From contig NZ_WWNE01000006.1 of the NCBI RefSeq assembly GCF_009909615.1, forward strand, positions 310,001 to 374,000: a DNA stretch of 64,000 bases. Direction: 5' to 3'. The position numbers and the translations under genes are program-made. The stretch's first letter is position 1, and the number at the start of each line of letters is the position of its first letter. Source of the DNA: Acidiluteibacter ferrifornacis. GTDB lineage: Bacteria > Bacteroidota > Bacteroidia > Flavobacteriales_E > Vicingaceae. The notes below the pieces were generated by a model. The model worked only from the letters and a program-made list of their open reading frames with translations, ran no database searches and was not told where the DNA came from. Shown here one piece after another: positions 28,181 to 37,240 of the stretch.

Positions 28181-30010
28181 ATGAGGCTAACTTTTTTAAT
28201 TCTTATCTTATTTGTTCATTTCAGTGCAATTAGCCAATTTGGTCCAGGAGGGGTCGGTAATGTTACCAATAATGGATTATGGCTTAAAGCCAGTAATTAT
28301 TATGGCACGAGTGGCGATCCGGTTGCTGTTTGGAACGACACTTCAGGTAATAACAACGATGCTATTCAGTTAATTACATCACAACAGCCAGTCTATTACT
28401 CAACTAGTTCATTAAATAATCAACCTATCATTCGTTTAGATGGTTCAAACGACCAAATGCAGGTTGCAGATGCAGACATCCTTGACAATAGTGCTGGACT
28501 GACCTTTTTTGCGGTTATTCGAGGAAGTAATATTGATGGTACTCCGAGAGGAATATTGGGAAAAAGAAGAGATTTCAACACGTCTACAAACTACTCCTAC
28601 ACTTGGTTTTTCCATACAGGGAGAAGCCTATTTACAGATATAGAAACCCAAAACAATCGATTTTCAACAGCCGCAACATATTCGAGTGGTACCAATTATA
28701 TTCTTTCACTACGGTATGATGGCACAAGCCCCTCTTCAAGTAGAGTTCGCGTGTATACAGGTGAAACTTTAAGTGCCACCGGTACTGAAGCCTCTGCCAC
28801 CATTGGAAACAGTAATCAACCACTAACACTAGGTGCTCTTAATAAGGACTATAGTTCATATTTAGGTGCTGACTATGCAGAAGTAATCCAATATAATTTT
28901 GCTGTAAACACCGCTCAAAGGATAATCATTAACAACTATTTATCAGCTCAGTACAATATTAGCCTTAGTGCAAATAATGTATATATAAATGATGAAGTTG
29001 CTAATGGAAATTATGACTATGAAGTGGCAGGAATCGGACGAGTAGATGCTTCTAATATTCATAGTGACGCTCAAGGTAGTTCAGCACCTCGATTCTTAAA
29101 TCCTACGGACTTAAACGATGGAGAATTTATGCTATGGGGACATGATAATGCTACCGGCAATGAATATTCAGACATACCTGCCGGCATTGAAGGTAGGATG
29201 AATAGAGTTTGGCGGATTAGTGAACGGAATACGTCTGGAAGTTCAGTAGATGTGGGAACTGTCGACCTTCGTTGGGACCTGAGTAAAGGAACTCCAGCGA
29301 CTGCTGCACATTTGCGATTGCTTATTGATACAGATAACGACGGTCTTTTTAGTGACGAAACTCCTATCTCAGGAGCTACAAGTTTAGGGGGAAATCAATT
29401 CGAGTTTAGTGGAGTTTCTCTAATTAGAGATAGTTTAAGATTTACACTGGCCTCTATAGATACAGCCAACACCCCACTCCCTGTAACTTGGCTAAATTTT
29501 TACGGAGAGTTTACTGGATACCACAACTTACTAAAATGGACAACTATCAGTGAAATTAACAACGACTTTTTTTCTATCGAAAAAAGTAAAGACGGGAATA
29601 GTTGGGAAAAAATAGGAATTGTTTCAGGTCACGGAAACTCAACAGAAAGAATCAACTATCAATTCACTGATTTCTCTCCAAACTATGGAGAAAACTATTA
29701 TCGTTTAAAGCAAGTAGATTTTGATGGAAAGAAAGACTATTCAGAAGTAATAATAGTCAATTCATCTTTCAATTCAATTTCCAGCATCTATCCAAACCCT
29801 GCGAACAGCTCCGTTACCATCAACACTGAAGCAATAGAAATCATTACATTACTTGATGCATTAGGCAGAAAAATTGAAGTACCTAGCACTATTTCTTCTA
29901 ATAAGATAGTATTGAATACCAGTTTGTTAAAAGAGGGGTTGTACTTTATACGTACGGTCGAGAAGATAAGTGGAAAAACCACCACTACAAAAATCCTAAT
30001 TCAGCATTAA
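28181..30010 (+). CDS. Secreted T9SS sorting-domain protein with concanavalin-like region
   Basis: 609 residues. A signal peptide (MRLTFLILILFVHFSAISQ) is followed by GLWLKASNY ... DTSGNNNDA ... LDGSNDQM, the pattern of LamG/concanavalin-like domains in large Bacteroidota surface proteins (about 30-235), then a beta-rich domain (240-420) and a C-terminal type A sorting domain (about 535-609) with IYPNPANSSVTI and the ending GLYFIRTVEKISGKTTTTKIL. The protein is exported by Sec, crosses the outer membrane through T9SS, and is attached or released at the surface. Function unknown; carbohydrate or adhesin-like role is only a guess. Its stop is 4 bp from that of the convergent mscS gene. Confidence 0.88.
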   Translation: MRLTFLILILFVHFSAISQFGPGGVGNVTNNGLWLKASNYYGTSGDPVAVWNDTSGNNNDAIQLITSQQPVYYSTSSLNNQPIIRLDGSNDQMQVADADILDNSAGLTFFAVIRGSNIDGTPRGILGKRRDFNTSTNYSYTWFFHTGRSLFTDIETQNNRFSTAATYSSGTNYILSLRYDGTSPSSSRVRVYTGETLSATGTEASATIGNSNQPLTLGALNKDYSSYLGADYAEVIQYNFAVNTAQRIIINNYLSAQYNISLSANNVYINDEVANGNYDYEVAGIGRVDASNIHSDAQGSSAPRFLNPTDLNDGEFMLWGHDNATGNEYSDIPAGIEGRMNRVWRISERNTSGSSVDVGTVDLRWDLSKGTPATAAHLRLLIDTDNDGLFSDETPISGATSLGGNQFEFSGVSLIRDSLRFTLASIDTANTPLPVTWLNFYGEFTGYHNLLKWTTISEINNDFFSIEKSKDGNSWEKIGIVSGHGNSTERINYQFTDFSPNYGENYYRLKQVDFDGKKDYSEVIIVNSSFNSISSIYPNPANSSVTINTEAIEIITLLDALGRKIEVPSTISSNKIVLNTSLLKEGLYFIRTVEKISGKTTTTKILIQH

Positions 30011-30014
30011 TTCA

Positions 30015-31274
30015 TTAGTCACCTTGGAGTTTCCTAAAATCAGAACCTGAAGGATTTTGAAAAACTTGTAAATCAAATTGAGGAACAACCGAAAGCAGGT
30101 GATCCATAATATCAGATTGAATCGCTTCATAATTTTCCCACGCTATATCGCTCGAAAAGCAATAAATCTGCACAGGAACTCCCTTCTCATTTGGTTCTAA
30201 TTGCCGCACCATAATGGTCTGATTTTTATCCACTTTGGGGTGCTTTTTCAAATACCTTTCTGCATACGCCCTAAACGTTCCTAAATTGGTCATCCTCCTT
30301 CCGTTAGAAACATGAGAAGTGTCTACCTCATTTTCTTGATTGTATTTTGCAATTTCAATTTCCTTTTCTTCAACATATTTGCTGATGATGTGAATATTTT
30401 TGAAACGTTCAATCATCTCCGGAGATGCAAATTTGACTGAACCAATATTGATAAAAATAGAACGAGCAATTCTTCTTGCCCCTGTTTCTTGCATCCCCCT
30501 CCAATTCTTAAATGAGTCGGAGATGAATGAATAAGTAGGAACAGTACTAATTGTTTTGTCCCAGTTTCGAACTTTTACTGTGGTCAAATTTATTTCCAAT
30601 ACATCTCCATCGGCGCCGTATTTATCCATTTGCACCCAATCTCCTACGCGAATCATATCGTTTACCGATAATTGAATGGAAGCAATAAAACCTAAAATAG
30701 TATCCTTAAATACAAACAGAATTACAGCAGTCATAGCTCCTGCTGCACTAAAAAAGTAAATCGGCGACTTACTAACTAAGACTGACAAAATCAAAACAGT
30801 AGCGATTATGCCAATAACAATTTTTGTTAGCTGAAAGTAACTTTCAAGGGGTTTATCCTTGAAAAGCTGATAATCGGAAAGGATTAATTGAGCTGCATTT
30901 AAAAATCGATTCAACATAATCAATACGACTACAATCAGATAAACATCATTCAATCGTATGACGTAATCCACAAAAGTGGGCAAGCCTTTAAAGATGATAG
31001 GCACCAAAACTTCAATAAGCAATACAGGGGCCAAGTGGGCTACAGCATAAAAAAACTTTTTCTCTACTAAAATGTCATCCCAGTGAGTTTTGCTTTTAGC
31101 GGCTACTGTGCTCACAATTCGCACCATTGTCAATCTTGAGATTCGATCTGCAAGCATGCAAAGTATAACTAGGAACAAGCCTAAGAGCAAGTAATTTAGA
31201 TAACCTGCAGTTGTTTCAGAAACCCCTAGGCTAATAAATTTCTCGGTAAAATAGCGGGTGCTTTCTTCAATCAT
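30015..31274 (-). CDS. Mechanosensitive ion channel, MscS family (YbdG-like)
   Basis: 419 residues. Five or so N-terminal membrane helices, then the pore-lining helix region SAAGAMTAVILFVFKDTILGF and the beta domain IRVGDWVQMDKYGADGDVLEINLTTVKVRNWD, which is the MscS signature. The long C-terminal soluble part (GVPVQIYCFSSD) matches the YbdG/MscM-type architecture. Opens under hypo-osmotic membrane tension. It is the last gene of a four-gene minus-strand operon beginning with an M23 peptidase, and lies 8 bp behind a beta-barrel protein. Confidence 0.9.
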   Translation of the reverse strand: MIEESTRYFTEKFISLGVSETTAGYLNYLLLGLFLVILCMLADRISRLTMVRIVSTVAAKSKTHWDDILVEKKFFYAVAHLAPVLLIEVLVPIIFKGLPTFVDYVIRLNDVYLIVVVLIMLNRFLNAAQLILSDYQLFKDKPLESYFQLTKIVIGIIATVLILSVLVSKSPIYFFSAAGAMTAVILFVFKDTILGFIASIQLSVNDMIRVGDWVQMDKYGADGDVLEINLTTVKVRNWDKTISTVPTYSFISDSFKNWRGMQETGARRIARSIFINIGSVKFASPEMIERFKNIHIISKYVEEKEIEIAKYNQENEVDTSHVSNGRRMTNLGTFRAYAERYLKKHPKVDKNQTIMVRQLEPNEKGVPVQIYCFSSDIAWENYEAIQSDIMDHLLSVVPQFDLQVFQNPSGSDFRKLQGD

Positions 31275-31282
31275 TGGATATT

Positions 31283-32014
31283 CTATTTTCTTTTTGTTTT
31301 TCTCTCTGGATCTTCGTGAAAAAAGTATCTAAAATCTAAAGTGAGATAACTTCCATCAAGGTTAAATGTAGACAATGCGTCATATCTTAATGAATTATAA
31401 CTATCTCCATCTCTGTAATAACTAACGTCTGTTCTTGCAATATCAAAAAATGGACGATGATAAGAGGCTCCAATGTATATATAGCCATTCTTATAAGTCC
31501 TGTATTCGTAACCTACATTGGCCAACAACGATGGAACCAACCATTCCTCCCTAGAGGTATACTGCCAATAGTATTCATTCCAAGTTTCTAAATCGGAGGG
31601 AAAAAAATCAATCGATGCTCCAAATGCAGTATTCAAAAAGGAGTTCTCCCCCAACTGGATATAGACTAAGGCCAATATGGGGATATCGTAAGATATAAAT
31701 CCAAAATCTGAACTTAACTCCTGCCCTCCATCTTGTATCAATAAATCATAATTCCTTCGAGTAAAGTTTATTCCTCCTTCTAATGAAAACATTTTCGAAA
31801 AACCGTGTCTCGCAACCATTCCGAAACTAAAACCTGTTTTTGCAGACAAGGTAAAGTCCACATTGTTTGATTCTATTATCTCTTCATCAAACCCTATAAT
31901 ACTCATTGGAACAATAGGTTTCAGTTGAACTCCAAATGTGGTTACATCCTTTTGAGAATACCCACAAATTACAAATGTGATAGAGACGAAAAATAAAAGC
32001 GTTTTGACTCTCAT
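31283..32014 (-). CDS. Outer membrane beta-barrel protein (porin-like)
   Basis: 243 residues from the ATG at 32014, preferred over the upstream in-frame start at 32053 because MRVKTLLFFVSITFVICGYSQ is a clean signal peptide. The mature part consists of alternating amphipathic strands with aromatic girdles (for example GYEYRTYKNGYIYIGASYHRP and YLTLDFRYFF at the C-terminus, ending close to a terminal aromatic strand), as in PorT/OmpA-like eight-stranded barrels of Bacteroidota. Function unknown. The last few residues are basic. Second-to-last gene of the envelope operon. Confidence 0.75.
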   Translation of the reverse strand: MRVKTLLFFVSITFVICGYSQKDVTTFGVQLKPIVPMSIIGFDEEIIESNNVDFTLSAKTGFSFGMVARHGFSKMFSLEGGINFTRRNYDLLIQDGGQELSSDFGFISYDIPILALVYIQLGENSFLNTAFGASIDFFPSDLETWNEYYWQYTSREEWLVPSLLANVGYEYRTYKNGYIYIGASYHRPFFDIARTDVSYYRDGDSYNSLRYDALSTFNLDGSYLTLDFRYFFHEDPERKTKRK

Positions 32015-32057
32015 AGAAAACAAAATTAAGATAAATAAAACCAATAAGAGCACGTAT

Positions 32058-32390
32058 TTAGCTTGCTTTTATTGCACCATAAATAGCCAAAGTCACAGCT
32101 GTAATTGTTACTATTAATAACAAATATTTGAAAAACGGCACGGTAATAAAAGGCTCTCTAAAATGTCCATAGGTTAAAAAATTTAACTTTTTGGCTAATT
32201 TGAAATCTCCCTTCATTACTCCAAAATAGACACGCCCATCCCCTTCTTCGTCTACTTGCCTTTCATGTTTAATTTTATTTTCGTTCAGTAAATTCTGAAA
32301 GTATACTGCATGTTCAGGATCCTTAAAAAAGAATACCATTTTGTTTCGATTAGTCGGATGATCTTGATAATTAATATGGGTTAAAGACAT
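32058..32390 (-). CDS. Small conserved membrane protein, function unknown
   Basis: 110 residues with a soluble N-terminal part that looks like a small alpha/beta domain (MVFFFKDPEHAVYFQNLL ... HERQVDEEGDGRVYFGVMKGDF) and one C-terminal transmembrane helix (about 86-105, YLLLIVTITAVTLAIYGAI). No family recognised. It lies 3 bp after the M23 peptidase gene on the same strand, so a role in the envelope is likely. Predicted orientation: soluble part in the cytoplasm. Confidence 0.6.
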   Translation of the reverse strand: MSLTHINYQDHPTNRNKMVFFFKDPEHAVYFQNLLNENKIKHERQVDEEGDGRVYFGVMKGDFKLAKKLNFLTYGHFREPFITVPFFKYLLLIVTITAVTLAIYGAIKAS

Positions 32391-32393
32391 AGG

Positions 32394-33422
32394 TTAGTCG
32401 ATTCGCAGTTTTTTCCCAATTCTAAGTGTTGATTTTCTGTTAATCCCATTGAGTTCACACAACCGTTGAACACTAGTTCCGTAACGGTTTGCAATTTTAA
32501 CCAAAAAATCGCCTTTCTGTACGGTATAATAATTTATTCCTGCCGGGAAGCAAGTATAATTCCCCCATTTGTTGGCCATTAAAACTATAGAGTCACTTTC
32601 TAATCGATTAGCATTAAACTCAATAATGCTTCTAGGATTGAGCGGTCTTCCTCTAAAACGAACTTCAAAGTGCAAATGACTACCTGTTGAGCGTCCTGAA
32701 CTTCCTCCCAGCCCCACTACTTGTCCGGCCTCTACTACATCTCCTGGCTTAACCTTTAGTCGATGTAAATGAGCATATAAAGTTTCCAATCCATTATAAT
32801 GCCTCACTACTACTACTCTGCCATAGGTTGGATGATGTCTCGCAACTCGGACCATACCATCAAATGCTGAATGAACTGGATCCCATACTTGCAAATCGAT
32901 ATCAATTCCATGATGACTTCTACCATCTCTCCAACCATAGTTAGACGTAATCAATCCTTTAATTGGTGGGTAAAAAGTGCAATTGTTGATCGAGTCCTGT
33001 AATACCAATGTAATTTTTTCTTCTTCTGAAGAAATGATTGGATGCATCTTATAATTATCCCAATTTCCATAAAATGAATTAGATGGATACTCAGAATCAT
33101 CATAAAATCCGCTCAAAGCAACTGGAACTTCTTCTTCTTCTTCTTCAAGCGCAATCTCACCTACCACTTCTACCAATTGCTTCAACATTTCAGAAGGTAG
33201 CTCCTTTTGATCCAAAAGAGAATCAATCAACTGTATTAATTGGGAACCCGTTAAGTCTCTAACAGAAGAAGCTATGGAAGAATTACTATTAAAAACCAAC
33301 GCTTTAACCGTATCACTACCCAAAGCTTCAGTGGCGTTTATATGGCTTATCGGAAGAATAAGATATCCAATAAAGCAGATTACAAATTTTAATTTATTCA
33401 ATTCAGTCAATTTACTCAACAC
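32394..33422 (-). CDS. M23 family metallopeptidase with LysM domain
   Basis: 342 residues. N-terminal signal/anchor (about 10-30, LKFVICFIGYLILPISHINA), an acidic region with six consecutive Glu near residue 95-100, the lysostaphin-type peptidase domain with SHHGIDIDL (Zn ligands) and GSHLHFEVRFRG (HxH motif), and a C-terminal LysM (YYTVQKGDFLVKIANRYG ... LRIGKKLRI). It is expected to cut peptidoglycan peptide cross-links or to act as an envelope-bound regulator. First gene of the minus-strand envelope operon (3 bp to the next gene). Confidence 0.92.
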   Translation of the reverse strand: MLSKLTELNKLKFVICFIGYLILPISHINATEALGSDTVKALVFNSNSSIASSVRDLTGSQLIQLIDSLLDQKELPSEMLKQLVEVVGEIALEEEEEEVPVALSGFYDDSEYPSNSFYGNWDNYKMHPIISSEEEKITLVLQDSINNCTFYPPIKGLITSNYGWRDGRSHHGIDIDLQVWDPVHSAFDGMVRVARHHPTYGRVVVVRHYNGLETLYAHLHRLKVKPGDVVEAGQVVGLGGSSGRSTGSHLHFEVRFRGRPLNPRSIIEFNANRLESDSIVLMANKWGNYTCFPAGINYYTVQKGDFLVKIANRYGTSVQRLCELNGINRKSTLRIGKKLRID

Positions 33423-33638
33423 TAAAGACTAATGTTCTAAATTGGGGTTAGTAGAGGAATAGGCACTTTTTACAACCAGCTAATCTAATTAAAGTTGAAT
33501 AAAAAAGTATAAATAAAATGTTAAAATTTTAATGTTATAAATTATCCACGGTACAAACTGAATTAATATGAGTTTAAATCGAATTTTATTTATCAATTTT
33601 GATGTGCTATATTAGCTAAAAATCAACACCATTAAGCG

Positions 33639-34652
33639 ATGAAAATTTTAAAAAGAATTATTACTATACTGCTCATTTTTATCGCCTTACTAGCGATTGC
33701 AACTTTATTCACTCCTTCTTCATTACAAGTAGAGGAATCTATCGTAATTGATGCCTCACCAGAAGTGATATACGATGAAATACTAGATTTTAAATCATGG
33801 TCAAATTGGTCTATGTGGCACCAAATTGATTCAAATATGAAAAATTACTATTCCGACTCAATGGGAGTAATAGGCGCTTTTAATCGTTGGGAAAGCAATC
33901 ATCAGAAAGTAGGAAATGGAAAACAAACAATAACCAAATTAGAAGCAAATAGTCTTATAAGAACAAAAATGGAATTTGGTGGACAAGAATCAAACGATTA
34001 CTCTGCTTGGTATTTGACACCTGAAGGTGAAGGCAAAACAACAGTAAGATGGACTTTTGAAGGTAGTGAAATGCCATTTACCATGCGCTTGATAAGTTAT
34101 CTATTTATCAAAGATATGATTCACGATGCCTATATTATTGGATTGAGTCAACTGAAAGAAGTAGTAGAAAGTAAACCAAAAATTGTTGAGCTACCTGAAA
34201 ACGTGTCAATAACAGAGGTTGAAGCAGAAATGATACTAGCAATACTTGACTCTACTGATGCCAATGGAGTTGGAGATAAATTAGCTGATTTATACAAAGA
34301 CATATTGGTATATGCTACCATTAAAGGAATGAGTCAGAGTGGATCTCAATTAGCTTATTACCACTACTACAGCCCCGAAAAAGTAATTTTAGAAGCCGCG
34401 ATTCCATTTGAAGGAAACCTTTCCGAGGAGGGTAGAATTAAATTAAAAGAGAAAAAGGCGGAGAAAGTGCTAAAAGGGGTTTTTTACGGCAATTATGATC
34501 AAACAGGAGAAATACATGAAATTATGGCGACTTATATAAATGAGGCGCAACTTCAAATCACTAACTCTCCATATGAAGTATACATTACAGACCCCACTAT
34601 GGAAGCAGACACAACTTTATGGAAAACAGAGGTGTACTACCCGATCCAATAG
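33639..34652 (+). CDS. SRPBCC protein with C-terminal GyrI-like domain and N-terminal membrane anchor
   Basis: 337 residues. One N-terminal hydrophobic helix (about 7-25) is followed by an SRPBCC/polyketide-cyclase domain (30-178; VEESIVIDASPEVIYDEI and WSNWSMWHQID are its hallmarks) and a C-terminal GyrI-like small-molecule binding domain (~190-337) ending in YEVYITDPTMEADTTLWKTE, the GyrI/BmrR-type end. This fusion is recurrent in Bacteroidota; its ligand is unknown. Predicted to be attached to the membrane. Monocistronic with a strong terminator. Confidence 0.8.
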   Translation: MKILKRIITILLIFIALLAIATLFTPSSLQVEESIVIDASPEVIYDEILDFKSWSNWSMWHQIDSNMKNYYSDSMGVIGAFNRWESNHQKVGNGKQTITKLEANSLIRTKMEFGGQESNDYSAWYLTPEGEGKTTVRWTFEGSEMPFTMRLISYLFIKDMIHDAYIIGLSQLKEVVESKPKIVELPENVSITEVEAEMILAILDSTDANGVGDKLADLYKDILVYATIKGMSQSGSQLAYYHYYSPEKVILEAAIPFEGNLSEEGRIKLKEKKAEKVLKGVFYGNYDQTGEIHEIMATYINEAQLQITNSPYEVYITDPTMEADTTLWKTEVYYPIQ

Positions 34653-34672
34653 ATTAGAATCTTAAACAGATG

Positions 34673-34706
34673 AACGTCCATTTTGAAGTAAAATGGACGT
34701 TTTTTT
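34673..34706 (+). terminator. Terminator of the SRPBCC/GyrI-like gene
   Basis: Perfect 12 bp stem AACGTCCATTTT (34673-34684) / 34690-34701, 5 nt loop GAAGT, then T run to 34706. Confidence 0.88.
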
Positions 34707-34711
34707 ATCCC

Positions 34712-34719
34712 TAAATTTG
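34712..34719 (+). promoter_or_regulatory. Candidate promoter of the 34733 lipoprotein gene
   Basis: TAAATTTG fits TAnnTTTG and lies 13 bp before the ATG, directly after the preceding terminator. The predicted leader is therefore only about 8 nt. Confidence 0.45.
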
Positions 34720-34732
34720 GTTAAAAAATAGC

Positions 34733-35641
34733 ATGAAAGAGATTGTCCTAACAGCTCTATTTTGTAGCTTAATCACTTGTTCAAATACTGAAGAAAAACA
34801 GCCCTCTTCATTTGAGCCACAAGAAGCATTTTCGAAATATTGGTATTCCGGAGTTGCAGAGTTAAATCGTTACAAATTATCACAAGCCCGATACGGTGAA
34901 CAAAGAGAAGGCGATGTGGTTCTAATATTTGTAACCGAAGACTTCCTCCTCAAAAAACAGGTTAAAGATGAAGATGCTAAAAATGAATTATCGACCTCAG
35001 TTCTAAAAACCAACTACATCAAAAAATTTACAACAGGGATTTATGACTATTCGTTGATGAGCTCGGTATTTACACCAATCAATTCAAAAGAATACCCTTC
35101 TACAATTAAGGTGACTACTTCATCTCAGGAGTGGTGCGGGCACACCTACTTACAACTGAATAAAAACAATACAGGATATCAGTTCTCAGGACACTCCTAC
35201 TTTATGAATGAGGGAGATGAAGCGGGTAAATTTTCAAACATCCTATTGGAAGATGAATTATTTAATCGCATCCGAATTAACTACCATTCTATCCCAATTG
35301 GTGAACTTGAATTACTTCCCTCCACGCAATGGCTGAGACTATCTCATAATAAAGTTGTTCCTCAAAAGGCCTCAATTAGTTTATCCGAATTAAAAAAATC
35401 AGCGCAACACCTTGTACTAAAGGTTAGTTATCTCCACATAGAAAGAGAATTATCCATTACCTTTGAAAAGGCTTTTCCTCACAAAATATTAGGGTGGGAG
35501 GAATCCTATCCTAGTGGTTATGGAAACAATAAGAAAACCATGCAAACCTCTGCAATACTAGATACTACGATATTGTCGCCCTATTGGAATAAAAACACAA
35601 ATAGTGATTTGGAACTAAGAGAATTATTTTTTTCTAAATAA
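34733..35641 (+). CDS. Conserved lipoprotein (Bacteroidota family often mis-named 'septum formation inhibitor Maf')
   Basis: 302 residues with a lipoprotein signal (LFCSLITC, Cys16). The mature protein is beta-rich with the block YWYSGVAELNRYKLSQARYGEQREGDVVLIFVTEDFLLKKQ, typical of a family that I recall in Bacteroidota under the automatic name Maf. It has none of the Maf nucleotide pyrophosphatase motifs, so that name should not be used. The WCGHTYLQLN segment contains a single Cys. Function unknown; the protein is likely anchored to the inner or outer membrane facing the periplasm. A weak gap of 75 bp separates it from the sensor kinase. Confidence 0.75.
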   Translation: MKEIVLTALFCSLITCSNTEEKQPSSFEPQEAFSKYWYSGVAELNRYKLSQARYGEQREGDVVLIFVTEDFLLKKQVKDEDAKNELSTSVLKTNYIKKFTTGIYDYSLMSSVFTPINSKEYPSTIKVTTSSQEWCGHTYLQLNKNNTGYQFSGHSYFMNEGDEAGKFSNILLEDELFNRIRINYHSIPIGELELLPSTQWLRLSHNKVVPQKASISLSELKKSAQHLVLKVSYLHIERELSITFEKAFPHKILGWEESYPSGYGNNKKTMQTSAILDTTILSPYWNKNTNSDLELRELFFSK

Positions 35642-35716
35642 CTGAAAGTAAAACTTCAATAATTTTTAAATATAAAAATTTAGTTCTATCTTGATGCCCA
35701 AGCCGCTATCCATCCA

Positions 35717-37237
35717 ATGCAGAAAATAAATAACCGATTCGGACTCCCGATAATTGTGGGTCTTATTATTACAATAATAGTAGGTAGCACTTCTCTTTTT
35801 TATATTAAACTGAGAAATGAGCATGAAGAATATGTAATTAATAAGGAACTGGAGAATAGAGTTCAAAATATTAAATCGGTCATAGAAGAATCATTATCTG
35901 ACAAATTTTATTTATCAAAAGTTATAGCAAGTTATGTAAGCATTCATCCCAACATCGATCAAGAATCATTTACCGAATTTACAAAGGAAGTATACAATAT
36001 CTCTAAGAAAGGGTTACTCTCAGTTCAACTCGTAAAAGATAGTATTATTCTATATAATTACCCGGAAAAAGGAAATGAAGTCACCGTAGGAGTTAATGTA
36101 AATTCATTACTCAAAGACAGAACTATTATTGATTATTCTAGGAAAAACAGAACCCCTTTAATTATTGGCCCTCGGGTATTACTACAAGGAAAAATGGGTT
36201 TAGTATACAGATATCCCATTGTTATAACTGACCCTAAAGACACATCAAAAACTCGATTATGGGGCTATTCTGCCATCGTTGTTGACTTAAAAGATTTGTT
36301 TAAAGAAGTAAAAAGTTTTGAATCAGACAATATTGATATTGGTTTAATTTCAGTCAATCAAAGTTTAAGTAAAAATGGTTATTTCTACGGAGATTCTTCC
36401 ATATTAGACCTCAGTTACACAGAGGTGCCCATTGAGTTACCTAACGATTCGTGGAAACTTCAGGTCGGATTAAAAGACAGCACACCATTCATATTTAATG
36501 AGGAATCACTGTTGCTTTTCTTTTTACTCTTTTCACTTTTAATTGGATTACTTGCTGCGTTTTTAACTTATTCTATTCAGAACGTATATTACTCTCATAA
36601 AGCCCTAAACAGAAGAAACCAACTCATTCGGGCTCAACTCAATGAAAAATCGGCCATCATACTTGAAATCCACCATCGGATCAAAAATCATTTTCAAATG
36701 ATTAGCAGCTTAAATCGCATCATCTATCAAAATGTAGAAAATCCAGAGGTTAAAAAAGCCATTTCTGATGTCAACAATAGGATTGGAACTTTAGCTACCG
36801 CCTATAGCCAACTTAATGAGTCGAACGAATTTCAAAGTGAAATGAACGTATACTTACCCACACTGGCAGAAAACCTAATCCATAGTGTTGCGGGTAACAT
36901 TGAATTAGACCTAAAGATTGAAGATATTAAGCTGAATATAAAGAAAACTGTTTCGTTGGGTGTGATTGTAAACGAAATGATTATTAACACCATCAAATAT
37001 GGGTTCCCCAATGGTCAATCAGGCATCATCTATATTTCATTGAAAGTCATCAAACATGAAATTGTACTAAAATACCTTGAAAATGGAGTTGGACTACCAC
37101 TCAATATTTTTTCAACCTATGCTGACTCAACAGGCATATTATTGATTCAAACTTTTAGCGATCAACTCAATGGAACCATAGAACAAATCAACCAAGATGG
37201 GTGGCACGGTTATTACCTTAAATTTCCCCAAGCTTAG
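35717..37237 (+). CDS. Orphan sensor histidine kinase (CHASE-like sensor, HisKA_2 type)
   Basis: 506 residues. TM1 (about 8-30) and TM2 (264-284) bracket a ~230-residue periplasmic domain with a CHASE-like pattern (SYVSIHPNIDQESFTEFTKEV, then GPRVLLQGKMGLVYRYPI). The dimerisation/phosphoacceptor motif EIHHRIKNHFQMISS identifies the HisKA_2 family, with His320 as the likely phosphorylation site. The ATPase N-box is NEMIINTIKYGF; the G1 box reads ENGVGLP (Glu455) where an Asp is expected. No response regulator is adjacent: the partner must be encoded elsewhere. Stop is 3 bp from that of the convergent small protein. Confidence 0.85.
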   Translation: MQKINNRFGLPIIVGLIITIIVGSTSLFYIKLRNEHEEYVINKELENRVQNIKSVIEESLSDKFYLSKVIASYVSIHPNIDQESFTEFTKEVYNISKKGLLSVQLVKDSIILYNYPEKGNEVTVGVNVNSLLKDRTIIDYSRKNRTPLIIGPRVLLQGKMGLVYRYPIVITDPKDTSKTRLWGYSAIVVDLKDLFKEVKSFESDNIDIGLISVNQSLSKNGYFYGDSSILDLSYTEVPIELPNDSWKLQVGLKDSTPFIFNEESLLLFFLLFSLLIGLLAAFLTYSIQNVYYSHKALNRRNQLIRAQLNEKSAIILEIHHRIKNHFQMISSLNRIIYQNVENPEVKKAISDVNNRIGTLATAYSQLNESNEFQSEMNVYLPTLAENLIHSVAGNIELDLKIEDIKLNIKKTVSLGVIVNEMIINTIKYGFPNGQSGIIYISLKVIKHEIVLKYLENGVGLPLNIFSTYADSTGILLIQTFSDQLNGTIEQINQDGWHGYYLKFPQA

Positions 37238-37240
37238 CTA

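Noticed and set aside
33521-33550. AT-rich stretch with palindrome TTAAAATTTTAA and a DnaA-box-like TTATCCACG near 33542, as a replication origin
   Set aside because: Only one box with one mismatch to TTATCCACA, no cluster of boxes, no dnaA, dnaN or gidA neighbours. It is an ordinary AT-rich promoter region.
34733-35641. Annotation of the lipoprotein as a Maf nucleotide pyrophosphatase
   Set aside because: None of the Maf motifs is present; it has a lipobox and an exported, beta-rich layout.
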